This document shows positions 16,541 through 24,544 of a DNA stretch of 64,000 nt, piece after piece (within the stretch, counting starts at the first letter, position 1; every line of letters starts with the position of its first letter). The position numbers were made by a program, and so were the translations under genes. The stretch lies in assembly GCF_050613145.1 (NCBI RefSeq), contig NZ_CP192507.1, positions 558,001-622,000 on the forward strand, given 5' to 3'. The DNA is from Lysinibacillus_B sp050613145 (GTDB lineage Bacteria; Bacillota; Bacilli; Bacillales_A; Planococcaceae). Under the pieces are notes generated by a model, which was given only the letters and a program-made list of their open reading frames with translations, searched no databases and was not told the DNA's origin.

Positions 16541-16800
16541 TGATTTCCTATGAAGCAATGATTGTGCAAATGGAGCAATTAGTACAAAACGCTAAACATG
16601 CGCAGGACGAGCAACAAATGCGTGAGCAATTAACAGCGGTAAAAGCTTTATGTGATATTGTACTTGGACAAAGAAACTTAAAAATGGAACAAACGGCTAT
16701 GCCATCAGCTACAGTACAGCTGCCTGTTATGCGACAAGCAAATCTTTCCGATAAACTACAGGAATCCGATGCGAACGGCGATTCGATTTTTGATTTTTAG
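16540..16800 (+). CDS. ywdI: YwdI family protein (DUF5327)
   Basis: This is an 86-residue mainly helical protein: an amphipathic N-terminal region (MIVQMEQLVQNAKHAQDEQQ) and a short acidic C-terminus (DANGDSIFDF). It fits YwdI by size, composition and position between ung and ywdK. Tandem ATGs at 16537 and 16540 both fit; 16540 has the better spacing from AAGGAGG (16527-16533). Function unknown. Confidence 0.75.
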   Translation: MISYEAMIVQMEQLVQNAKHAQDEQQMREQLTAVKALCDIVLGQRNLKMEQTAMPSATVQLPVMRQANLSDKLQESDANGDSIFDF

Positions 16801-16818
16801 AATGAAAGAGGTTCTAGT

Positions 16819-17199
16819 ATGAAAGGTTCAATTATTTCTGGCGCAGTGCATGGGTTTTTAGCCGTATCATTAGGAGCATTTGGTGCACATGCACTTGAAA
16901 ACGTATTAGATGATTATAGTGAGGGCATTTGGAATACTGCGGTACAGTATCAAATGTTCCATGCGACAGCACTTATTCTGATTGGTATTTTAATGAGCGC
17001 TAAATTATTTGGGGAAGCAAAGCAATTAAAAATTGCGATGGTTTGTATGAATTTAGGGATTGTTTTCTTCTCAGGTAGTTTATTTGTGTTAGCGTTATCA
17101 GGGATTGGTGTGTTAGGAGCGATTACGCCAATTGGTGGTGTATTATTTTTAATTGGTTGGAGTATGCTCATTACTGCAACACTCAAAGCAACAAAATAA
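16819..17199 (+). CDS. ywdK: DUF423 membrane protein
   Basis: This 126-residue protein has four hydrophobic segments. It has the family opening GAVHGFLAVSLGAFGAHALEN and the YQMFHATALILIG helix that define DUF423 (YwdK/YgdD). It is an integral membrane protein of unknown function. ATG 16819 has AAAGAGG upstream. It is the last gene of the ung group and is followed by a terminator. Confidence 0.92.
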   Translation: MKGSIISGAVHGFLAVSLGAFGAHALENVLDDYSEGIWNTAVQYQMFHATALILIGILMSAKLFGEAKQLKIAMVCMNLGIVFFSGSLFVLALSGIGVLGAITPIGGVLFLIGWSMLITATLKATK

Positions 17200-17207
17200 G
17201 ACGTAAG

Positions 17208-17250
17208 ACCCTTTATTTTTATGTGAATTAAAAATAGAGGGTATTTTTTT
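17208..17250 (+). terminator. terminator of the ung-ywdK unit
   Basis: A 14-bp stem (17208-17221 with 17229-17242, one G-U) is followed by ATTTTTTT. Confidence 0.85.
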
Positions 17251-17317
17251 GAGATTAAGTATAATGAATTTTTAGAATTGAACGATATTTAGTATAGGAG
17301 TAGGAGGATTGGGATAA

Positions 17318-18496
17318 ATGGAGCGGTTATTTAGTTTGTTGGAACAGCATTATGAAGAGATGGTAGCCATTAGACGCTATTTACACGAACGACCTGAGCT
17401 TTCATTTCAAGAGGTGCATACACCAAAGTATATCGCTAATTTTCATCGCGAGCTTGGATTAGAAGTGAGAGAGCATGTTGGAGAGCGTGGTGTTGTTGCG
17501 ACACTTCGCGGAGGAAAACCTGGAAAAACGGTGGCATTGCGTGCGGACTTTGATGCGCTGGCCATTCAAGAGTTGAACGATATTCCATATAAGTCCAAAA
17601 ATGACGGTGTGATGCATGCTTGTGGTCATGATGGTCATACAGCAACACTGCTCGTTTTAGCGAAATGTTTAGCGGAAATGAAAGAAGAAATCGCAGGGAA
17701 TATTGTTTTTATTCATCAACATGCGGAAGAAATCGCGCCAGGTGGAGCGAAGGCCATGATAGAAGATGGCTGTTTAGAAGGGGTAGATGTGATTTTTGGT
17801 ACACATCTTTGGGCGCCGACGCCATTAGGGGATATTTTAGTCCGTGATGGGGCGATTATGGCAGCAGCTGACCGTTTTGAAATAATAATTCAAGGAAAAG
17901 GGGGACACGGGGCAGAGCCGCACCATTCCGTTGATGCGATTGTGCTAGGTGCACAGTTTGTCACACAGCTACAAACGATTGTTTCACGTCGGATTGATCC
18001 GCTCCAATCAGCTGTTATTTCGGTCGGAAATTTTGAAGCAATCAATCCATTTAATGTTATTGCCGATACCGTGAAAATTCAAGGAACGGTTCGCACATTT
18101 GAGGAATCAGTACGAGAACAAATCGTAGAGGAAGTCGAACGATTATTAAAATCAATTTGTCTTGGGGCAGATGCATCCTATACATATCAGTACTACCGAG
18201 GATATCCACCAGTAGTGAATCACCAAAAGGAAACCGATTTTGTAGCAACTATCGCACGCAATATCCCAGCGGTGGAAAATGTCATTACATGTCCGCCGTT
18301 TATGATAGGGGAAGACTTTGCTTACTATATGCAACATGTACCCGGTACGTTTTTCTTTACAGGTGCTAAAAATCCAGCATGGGAAACGGCTTATCCTCAC
18401 CATCATGCAAAATTTGATTTTGATGAGCGTGCGATGTTAATAGCTTCAAAAGTACTAGGTAATGTAACTTTAGATTATTTATTAGGGCAATTGTAA
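17318..18496 (+). CDS. M20D-family amidohydrolase (aminoacylase-like)
   Basis: The protein has 392 residues. Metal ligands are in HACGHDGHTA and HQHAEEIAPGG, with MIGEDFAYYMQHVPG and the late PHHHAKFDF completing the di-metal site of M20D peptidases; a lid domain occupies about 185-300 (GKGGHGAEPH). Relatives include B. subtilis YhaA/AmhX and N-acyl amino acid or IAA-amino acid hydrolases, so cleavage of an N-acyl amide is likely but the substrate is not defined. ATG 17318 has TAGGAGGATTGGG upstream. Stand-alone gene. Confidence 0.88.
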   Translation: MERLFSLLEQHYEEMVAIRRYLHERPELSFQEVHTPKYIANFHRELGLEVREHVGERGVVATLRGGKPGKTVALRADFDALAIQELNDIPYKSKNDGVMHACGHDGHTATLLVLAKCLAEMKEEIAGNIVFIHQHAEEIAPGGAKAMIEDGCLEGVDVIFGTHLWAPTPLGDILVRDGAIMAAADRFEIIIQGKGGHGAEPHHSVDAIVLGAQFVTQLQTIVSRRIDPLQSAVISVGNFEAINPFNVIADTVKIQGTVRTFEESVREQIVEEVERLLKSICLGADASYTYQYYRGYPPVVNHQKETDFVATIARNIPAVENVITCPPFMIGEDFAYYMQHVPGTFFFTGAKNPAWETAYPHHHAKFDFDERAMLIASKVLGNVTLDYLLGQL

Positions 18497-18660
18497 ATGT
18501 AATGTAAAGGTATAAATTTAGTTGAAAATACCTATAAAAGAGGTAAAAAAATATTGGAATGCTCATTTGTGTAGAAAATATGCAATTAATAACGTAAAAG
18601 TTATAAAATGTACTGAAGTGATAATGAAAAATATAAAATAGGTTTTTGGGAGGAAATTAG

Positions 18661-20346
18661 ATGAGTGTAGGTGCGAAATTAAATACAGCTTTTTATTCCA
18701 TTATCATTCTACTATGTGTGTCGATCGGGATAACCTTTTGGAATTTATCCAATATAGAAGAAAAGACCGATGAGGCTTTAGATAATCGTGTCGTACAAAT
18801 TCGTATTCTTGACCAAGTTCGCGTTGATTTAGGAATGCAAGGATTATTTGCACGTGCTTTAATCATTGAGACAACAGATAAAAATCGTGAGAATTTATTA
18901 ATGTATGCGGAAGATTTAGATCAACGTATTTTGGAATTAAAAGACTTATTTACAAGTGGAATCATGCAAGGCTATTGGGATGAAATGAATGGACATAATA
19001 ATGATTTCAATGCAATAGTTAAAGAAGTATTGGCAGCTATTGATGCAGGGGAGTTAGAACGCGCAAAAACAATAGTCAATACACAATTAGCAGATGCGAA
19101 TGCAGGCATTTTAACAGTTGCTAATAACATGGTCGAGTATCAGGAAAAACAAATCGAACTGATTAAAGAAGATACAAATAGTGCAATAAAAATGTCTCGA
19201 ACTATATCAATTATTATATTAGTGGTTAGTATATTCATTAGTATCTTATTAATACTTTACGTTCGTCGTACGATTACATCGCCATTAAAAGTAGTGATGC
19301 AATCTGCACATATTATTGCAGAGGGTGACCTTTCTCAGCCAGATGTCGCATTCAAGTCAAAAGATGAAATTGGTCAATTAGCTACTGTGTTTAATAGTAT
19401 GAAAAATAATTTACGTAACCTGATTCAAAATGTACAAGCGAACGCAGAGCAGTTAAGTGCATCAGCTGAAGAGTTATCTGCAAGTGCAGAGGAAATTACA
19501 GCAACGACGGAAGAAGTCACACGTCAAGTAACGAATGCATCAGAAGTAGCACAAGGTTCTTCCCGCGCTGCAGGTGAAAGTTCGGTTGCGATGGAAGAAA
19601 CAGCTCAAGGTGTACAACGGATTGCCGAAGCGTCCCAAACACTGCATTCTTCATCGCTTGATGCAAGTGAAACAGCTACACATGGTCAAGAAATCATTGA
19701 GCATGCACAGAAGCAAATGAGCGTTATCAATGATTCAACCGCAACGGTCAATGATTTAGTTCAGAAACTGGCGAAACAAACAGAAGAAATTGGCAATATC
19801 ACGAAAGTCATTACAGATATTACAGAACAAACAAATCTTTTAGCACTAAATGCAGCCATCGAAGCAGCACGTGCAGGTGAGCATGGTAAAGGCTTTGCCG
19901 TTGTGGCAGATGAGGTGCGTAAACTCGCTGAGGAGTCTAAGGCATCTGCAAACTCCATCACGGCATTAACAATGGAAATTAAAACAGATACAGAAAACGT
20001 AGAACGTGCTGTAGAAAACTCACTTGTTTCTGTGAAAGATGGTGTCAATATCATTACAGAAGCAGGGGATTCGTTCCACGGGATTGTCAATGCGGTAGAA
20101 GTGATGACGACACAAATTCAAGAGATTTCCGCAACAGCTGAACAAATTTCTGCAAGTGCAGAGGAAGTTTCCGCTTCCGTAAATGAAATTGCTAACGGTG
20201 CGGAAATAGCATCAGGTAATATTGCTACTATCGCATCTGCAATGGAAGAACAAGTTTCAACAATGGATGAAGTAAGTGGGGTAGCCAACACATTAAGTGA
20301 AAATGCACAAAACTTACAATCGGAAGTACAACGATTTAAAGTGTAA
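18661..20346 (+). CDS. methyl-accepting chemotaxis protein
   Basis: The protein has 561 residues. Transmembrane helix 1 is at about 9-31 and helix 2 at about 180-204. Between them is a helical, 4HB-type ligand-binding domain of about 150 residues. HAMP follows to about 260, then the long coiled-coil signalling domain whose tip contains EQTNLLALNAAIEAARAGEH near residue 389-408. Pairs of Q/E-rich heptads around 290-320 and 480-540 are likely methylation sites. ATG 18661 has GGGAGGAAA upstream. It would relay an extracellular signal to CheA/CheW. The ligand is unknown. Confidence 0.95.
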   Translation: MSVGAKLNTAFYSIIILLCVSIGITFWNLSNIEEKTDEALDNRVVQIRILDQVRVDLGMQGLFARALIIETTDKNRENLLMYAEDLDQRILELKDLFTSGIMQGYWDEMNGHNNDFNAIVKEVLAAIDAGELERAKTIVNTQLADANAGILTVANNMVEYQEKQIELIKEDTNSAIKMSRTISIIILVVSIFISILLILYVRRTITSPLKVVMQSAHIIAEGDLSQPDVAFKSKDEIGQLATVFNSMKNNLRNLIQNVQANAEQLSASAEELSASAEEITATTEEVTRQVTNASEVAQGSSRAAGESSVAMEETAQGVQRIAEASQTLHSSSLDASETATHGQEIIEHAQKQMSVINDSTATVNDLVQKLAKQTEEIGNITKVITDITEQTNLLALNAAIEAARAGEHGKGFAVVADEVRKLAEESKASANSITALTMEIKTDTENVERAVENSLVSVKDGVNIITEAGDSFHGIVNAVEVMTTQIQEISATAEQISASAEEVSASVNEIANGAEIASGNIATIASAMEEQVSTMDEVSGVANTLSENAQNLQSEVQRFKV

Positions 20347-20349
20347 AGG

Positions 20350-20392
20350 AAAAGCGCAGGTCTCATTCATTTGAGACCCGCGCTTTTTATTG
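20350..20392. terminator. bidirectional terminator, chemoreceptor and gerQ
   Basis: A 16-bp stem (20350-20365 with 20372-20387, one mismatch) with A- and T-runs on either side; it overlaps the gerQ stop codon. Confidence 0.85.
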
Positions 20393-20716
20393 TTGTCTTG
20401 GTGTAAAGTAATTCAATTCTTCGTCAAACTCTGCATAGTCGAAATAAATCATTGGGAATAAGAAGCGGTGATTTGTTCGCAGTTCACGTAAAATGACATG
20501 GTCACGTCCTGCAGCCTCTACTACGCCACGCACTACTTTTGTTTTCTGACCATCTACTACATTTTCAAACGAAAAATAAAAATTCCCGGGTTTGCCGCGG
20601 TTTAAGCGTAAAATATTTTCGATATAGGATTCCTCACGTAGTTGAGGGGTAGTCATTTGTTGACCTGGAAATTGAGCTGCATAACCGCCTTGCTGTGGAT
20701 TCCAATAATAAGTCAA
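20387..20716 (-). CDS. gerQ: spore coat protein GerQ (short form)
   Basis: The 109-residue protein matches the C-terminal domain of GerQ/YwdL: YIENILRLNRGKPGNFYFSF, GVVEAAGRDHVILREL and FLFPMIYFDYAEFDE. GerQ is a coat/cortex-interface protein needed to localise the germination hydrolase CwlJ and is a transglutaminase substrate in B. subtilis. Here the Gln-rich N-terminal part is very short (NPQQGGYAAQFPGQQMTTPQ), against about 180 residues in B. subtilis. The start is TTG 20716 with AAGGAAAGGAAG upstream. The cwlJ-like remnant just upstream suggests an ancestral cwlJ-gerQ operon. Confidence 0.88.
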   Translation of the reverse strand: MTYYWNPQQGGYAAQFPGQQMTTPQLREESYIENILRLNRGKPGNFYFSFENVVDGQKTKVVRGVVEAAGRDHVILRELRTNHRFLFPMIYFDYAEFDEELNYFTPRQQ

Positions 20717-20759
20717 TGCTTTCTTCCTTTCCTTTTTAAATCGTTCAACAATCAGATTC

Positions 20760-20900
20760 CATTAGCGCAAAGAAACAACGTAACTTGAACCGCCTAGAGG
20801 TTAGTAGACTGTTCGTTTAATGGTACGAATATCTCTAACGTCAAGACAATAAGCACGTACGCGATTGACAACAGTGATAGGCGTACCTCCTTCTGTCATT
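20760..20900 (-). pseudogene. decayed cwlJ-like remnant upstream of gerQ
   Basis: On the minus strand the frame reading VVNRVRAYCLDVRDIRTIK and ending RTVY then stop resembles the NRVRxxCLDFxDIRTI region of the spore cortex hydrolase CwlJ. After the stop the same frame continues with a P-L-G-G that recalls the SPGGFE step of CwlJ. The N-terminal catalytic region and the C-terminal half of a roughly 140-residue CwlJ are not recognisable. A 122-codon open frame (20801-21169) includes this piece but has no ribosome site and no other recognised part. In several bacilli cwlJ directly precedes gerQ, which supports decay in place. The call rests on a short similarity read by eye. Confidence 0.4.
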
Positions 20901-21223
20901 AATATATGTTTGAATAAAAAAAAGTTCACAAAATAAAGCGAAACTTCAATTAGTGGGTTTTTGACACACAGGACGTGATGTATTTTAGCTCCCGCTGATT
21001 GAGAGAGGAACGCCACAACGCCTGCGTGAATAACGTCCTGTTGCCCTTCATCAATCGGGCTAGTTGATTTCTCACTTATGCGGATAAAATAATTCCCATT
21101 GTAAAGCGCACATGATACATTAAATGATATAATGTGACGAAATTGTGACAGGTGATAAAAAAGACGCATAAAGAATAAATAACATTAAAGGTAAACAAAT
21201 AAACACTCAAGGGAGTGAATATA

Positions 21224-21394
21224 GTGCAAATCGAGAGATGGGTAGGTATGTTCGTTAGTGCGATCGCTGCTTTTGTCATTGGCCATTTGTATGATCAACC
21301 GTTGCATTGGTATTTATTTATTTTGATGTTAGTTCTCGGTGTGTTTATTAACTTAGTCATTATTATTTTAAAGGCAGAAGAAGATAGTGTATAA
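21224..21394 (+). CDS. small two-helix membrane protein, 56 residues
   Basis: GTG 21224 follows AAGGGAGTG at good spacing and opens a 56-codon frame to TAA 21392-21394. The product has two hydrophobic segments (GMFVSAIAAFVIGHLY at 8-23 and WYLFILMLVLGVFINLVIII at 29-48) joined by DQPLH, and an acidic tail. No family recognised. The good ribosome site, coding-like composition and isolated position support a real gene. Confidence 0.65.
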   Translation: MQIERWVGMFVSAIAAFVIGHLYDQPLHWYLFILMLVLGVFINLVIIILKAEEDSV

Positions 21395-21477
21395 AAGCTT
21401 GGGGATAAAGTATGGGCGATTAGATAGACAGTTGCATTTGGAACGGGTATTTTTAAATTGACGATAGTTTAGAAATG

Positions 21478-21530
21478 GCAAGTAAATTCGGAAATTAAGC
21501 AAGTAAATTTTAAAATTAGGCAATTAAATA
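21478..21530. repeat. array of three GCAAKTAAAT-like units, spacing 21 bp
   Basis: GCAAGTAAATT at 21478 and 21499 and GCAATTAAATA at 21520 are exactly 21 bp apart. The array ends two bases before the terminator stem at 21533 and lies between convergent genes. Confidence 0.7.
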
Positions 21531-21532
21531 GA

Positions 21533-21572
21533 AAAACCTCGCGCAATGTTCAAATTGCACGAGGTTTTTTAT
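21533..21572. terminator. bidirectional terminator before hemQ end
   Basis: A 15-bp stem (21533-21547 with 21554-21568, one C-A mismatch) with T-runs on both strands. Confidence 0.85.
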
Positions 21573-22321
21573 TATACAGTCAGGAATTGTACGAGCTTTT
21601 CGTTGTCTAAAAGGTTACCAACAAAGAATGAGCCGAACTCGCCGTAACGCGCTGATACTTCATCAAAGCGCATTTCGTATACTAATTTTTTGAATTGTAA
21701 TACATCGTCAGCGAATAATGTCACGCCCCATTCGTGATCGTCAAAGCCAACAGAACCTGTAATGATTTGTTTAACTTTTCCTGCATAGCCGCGACCAATC
21801 ATACCGTGAGAACGCATTAGGCTTTTGCGCTCATCCATTGATAGCATGTACCAGTTGTCGTTCCCTTGACGGCGCTTGTCCATTGGGTAGAAGCACACGT
21901 ATTTCGAACGTGGTAGCTCTGGGTATAGACGTGCACGAACATGTGGGTTTTGGTATGGATCTTCGTTTGATTCGCCTGCTAAGTAGTTCGATAATTCCAC
22001 TACTGAAACGTAAGAGTATGTTGGCACTGTAAAGTCCGCAATCGCTAATTTATTGAACGCTGCTTCGATTTCTTGCAGCTCGTCCATTGTTTCACGAAGC
22101 GTCATAACCATAAAGTCTGCTTTTTGACCAACAATCGCGTAAAAGGCATGTGCACCCGTTTTTGCCACATCTGCTTCATTTAGTTTTTCTAAGTATTGAA
22201 TAAACTCATCAACTGCTGCTTTGCGCTCCTCCTCAGAAACTAACTTCCAAGAAGCCCAGTCGATTGAACGGAAATCATGTAAAGCGTACCAGCCGTCTAG
22301 TGTAATAGCTGCTTCATTCAT
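21572..22321 (-). CDS. hemQ: coproheme decarboxylase (chlorite dismutase-like)
   Basis: The protein has 249 residues and converts coproheme III to haem b, the last step of the Gram-positive coproporphyrin-dependent pathway. The chlorite-dismutase fold is shown by DGWYALHDFRSIDW at the start, RSKYVCFYPMDKRR (catalytic tyrosine region), LMRSHGMIGRGYAGKV (proximal His) and GFDDHEWGVTLFADD. ATG 22321 is 11 bases after AAAGGAG; a GTG at 22333 would overlap that site and is rejected. Divergent from lipL; in B. subtilis the orthologues ywfI and ywfL are also near neighbours. Confidence 0.95.
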   Translation of the reverse strand: MNEAAITLDGWYALHDFRSIDWASWKLVSEEERKAAVDEFIQYLEKLNEADVAKTGAHAFYAIVGQKADFMVMTLRETMDELQEIEAAFNKLAIADFTVPTYSYVSVVELSNYLAGESNEDPYQNPHVRARLYPELPRSKYVCFYPMDKRRQGNDNWYMLSMDERKSLMRSHGMIGRGYAGKVKQIITGSVGFDDHEWGVTLFADDVLQFKKLVYEMRFDEVSARYGEFGSFFVGNLLDNEKLVQFLTV

Positions 22322-22483
22322 TGTGTAAGACACTCCTTTTATGGATAATTATTCACAGTTAGTGTAACACAAGTAGTGAACATTTCGTTATGAGAAACTA
22401 CAAAAACAAGTAAATTCACCAATTTGACATGAGTTGAAAATGCAGTATGCTAAGTGTAGTCAATTCGTAAGGAGTTATAAACA

Positions 22484-23311
22484 ATGAATCGTTTTTTGAT
22501 AGAAACAAACTGGCGTTTTATCGATCAATCACTCACGATGCTCACGCACTCACCGCTTGAATCATTTGCAATGGATGATACACTTTGCCATGTAACAGGG
22601 CATGCAAGCAGTCCACCTGTTATTCGGACATGGGTACATCAGGAATCGGTTGTACTCGGTATTCAGGATCATCGCTTACCGCATATCGAGGAAGGAATGG
22701 CGTTGTTACGCGCGCGCGGGTACGAGCCGATTGTACGAAACTCTGGTGGACTAGCTGTTGTGCTCGATCCCGGTGTGTTAAATGTGTCCATTGTATTTAG
22801 TGAGAGCGAGCCGACAAGTATCGATCAAGCATTTAGTTATATGGTAGATTTAGTGAAAGCGATTTTTCCAAAAGTAGCCGATCAAATTGAAGCCTATGAA
22901 ATTGTAGGCTCGTATTGTCCAGGTACATTTGATTTAAGTATCGGGGGTAAAAAATTTGCAGGGATTTCACAGCGTCGTATGCAAAATGGTATCGCTGTAC
23001 AAATCTATTTATGTATTGAAGGCAGTGGTAGTGAACGAGCAGCGCTTATTCGTGATTTTTATGCTGTGAGTTTACAAGGGGAGAAAACGAAATTTACGTA
23101 TCCGACAGTAGTGCCCGAAGTGATGGCATCCATGCAAGAGCTGACAGGCGAACCGATGACTGTTGCGGACGTCAATATACGAATCCAGCAATTATTGATG
23201 GCATGGAATTCGAACACAGTGCTATTACCACTACAAGAGTCAGAGTTAGCATTATATGCGCATTATTTAGAGCGCATTTATAAGCGCAATGCTGTATTAC
23301 TGAAAGGCTGA
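22484..23311 (+). CDS. lipL: octanoyl-[GcvH]:protein N-octanoyltransferase
   Basis: The 275-residue protein belongs to the biotin/lipoate A/B ligase fold. LipL moves octanoyl groups from GcvH to E2 subunits during lipoate assembly. The acyl-thioester cysteine is Cys145 in GSYCPGTFDLSIGGKKFAG, and RNSGGLAVVLDPGVLN is the conserved acyl-binding region, both typical of LipL rather than LplA or LipM. ATG 22484 has TAAGGAG upstream. Single gene, convergent with rsfA. Confidence 0.92.
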   Translation: MNRFLIETNWRFIDQSLTMLTHSPLESFAMDDTLCHVTGHASSPPVIRTWVHQESVVLGIQDHRLPHIEEGMALLRARGYEPIVRNSGGLAVVLDPGVLNVSIVFSESEPTSIDQAFSYMVDLVKAIFPKVADQIEAYEIVGSYCPGTFDLSIGGKKFAGISQRRMQNGIAVQIYLCIEGSGSERAALIRDFYAVSLQGEKTKFTYPTVVPEVMASMQELTGEPMTVADVNIRIQQLLMAWNSNTVLLPLQESELALYAHYLERIYKRNAVLLKG

Positions 23312-23323
23312 TAAACTGATAAA

Positions 23324-23379
23324 CAAAAAAACAGGGAGCCTGCTTATTGCAGTTGCTCCCCGTTTTCTGGTTGTGGTGC
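23324..23379. terminator. terminator between lipL and rsfA
   Basis: AACAGGGAGC with GCTCCCCGTT (one mismatch) and an inner CTGC/GCAG pair form a hairpin with A-run on the left and TTTT on the right; it contains the rsfA stop codon. Confidence 0.6.
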
Positions 23380-23991
23380 GGAAGCTATTAAATTACCGTT
23401 TCGCTCCATTTTAAATACAGGTGCTACACGTTCTTCCTCTGTGTCTAATGTAACAAGGCGACGTGCACGATTCATAATGTTGACAAACTGTTCATAGTCT
23501 TCTTTGATTTCTCTGTTTTCGCGTTCCAGTCGTGCCACTTCCTGCTCTAACTCTTTTAACTTGTCTGTCGAGATATTGGCCATATGACGCCATTTAGCTA
23601 CTTCTGTTTCTGCTGAACTAGTATGTTGCAAACGTGCTAAATAGGCAATCACAATATCGAGTGATAATGCAGATAAAGGAATGGTACGTCCTTCTTCTTC
23701 ATTGGCAGATGGAAGTAGATAGATTTGTTGAGCGCGACGTTTACCGATCGAGCCAAGGACACGAAGGCGTTCTTTCCGCTCTTTTTTCGCTTCTGATAAT
23801 TCCTTCTCATAAAAACGACGAACAACGGCATTCCAACGAAAACCACAGGCTGCTGCAGTACGGTTTAATGCATCACCAGCTTCCTCAAAAGCATTTAATT
23901 GTGTACTACCTTCTTTTACATGTCTTAATACGGCTTCGGCTAATAGTTCATCATTTTCTTTTAACCAAGCATCTTGTCTTACTTTTACCAT
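23344..23991 (-). CDS. rsfA: RsfA-family prespore transcription factor
   Basis: The protein has 215 residues from ATG 23991 (AGGGGGAT upstream). The N-terminal 60 residues form a Myb/SANT-like DNA-binding unit (DAWLKENDELLAEAVL, GDALNRTAAACGFRWNAVVR). Residues about 135-180 are a strong coiled coil (ELEQEVARLERENREIKEDY). RsfA fine-tunes sigma-F dependent transcription in the prespore of B. subtilis. A longer in-frame open stretch upstream lacks a ribosome site. Confidence 0.88.
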   Translation of the reverse strand: MVKVRQDAWLKENDELLAEAVLRHVKEGSTQLNAFEEAGDALNRTAAACGFRWNAVVRRFYEKELSEAKKERKERLRVLGSIGKRRAQQIYLLPSANEEEGRTIPLSALSLDIVIAYLARLQHTSSAETEVAKWRHMANISTDKLKELEQEVARLERENREIKEDYEQFVNIMNRARRLVTLDTEEERVAPVFKMERNGNLIASAPQPENGEQLQ

Positions 23992-24212
23992 GGAAAATCC
24001 CCCTAACTTTATAATTTCACTATTAATATGACCTGATTTACGAGAGTTTATTCCTTCTTTTTTTTTTAAGTGAAAAATAGCTTCAGACCTTTGACCGATA
24101 AACACTGTTTTCTCTTGAATCTAGCTTGATGTATGAGCTACAATAGGAAAGATTAAAATGCAAAAAAACTGCTTATGAAAGCGTAAAATAGTATAGAAAG
24201 GGTGTTGACACT

Positions 24213-24437
24213 ATGGCAAACATCTTTCACGTTTGCGATGAATGTCAGGCCGTTAATTTAAAAACGTTAATTCCAAAACTAAAAGATATAGATCCAGAAG
24301 CAACGATTGAAATTGGCTGTCATTCATATTGCGGACCAGGCCGCAAAAAAACATTTACATTTGTCAATAACCGTCCCGTAGCTGCTCTGACAGAAGATGA
24401 GCTCATGGAAAAAGTTATGGCAAAGCTAAAGAAGTAA
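24213..24437 (+). CDS. DUF1450 family small Cys-containing protein
   Basis: The protein has 74 residues with CDECQAVN and GCHSYCGPGRKK (four cysteines, thioredoxin-like/ferredoxin-like small domain) and FTFVNNRPVAAL. This is the YuzB/YneR-type DUF1450 family of Bacillales, function unknown. ATG 24213 has AAAGGGTG upstream. It is monocistronic with its own terminator. Confidence 0.88.
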   Translation: MANIFHVCDECQAVNLKTLIPKLKDIDPEATIEIGCHSYCGPGRKKTFTFVNNRPVAALTEDELMEKVMAKLKK

Positions 24438-24444
24438 TGTACAT

Positions 24445-24478
24445 GAGGTTGTTCATCTAGTATGAACAATCTCTTTTT
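24445..24478 (+). terminator. terminator after the DUF1450 gene
   Basis: GAGGTTGTTCAT (24445-24456) pairs with ATGAACAATCTC (24462-24473), one G-U, followed by TTTTT. Confidence 0.88.
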
Positions 24479-24544
24479 GTTAATGCTAAAGTAGCATGTC
24501 TTTCATATAATAAAAGTAACAATTAGTTGGAGGAGGTACAGAAG

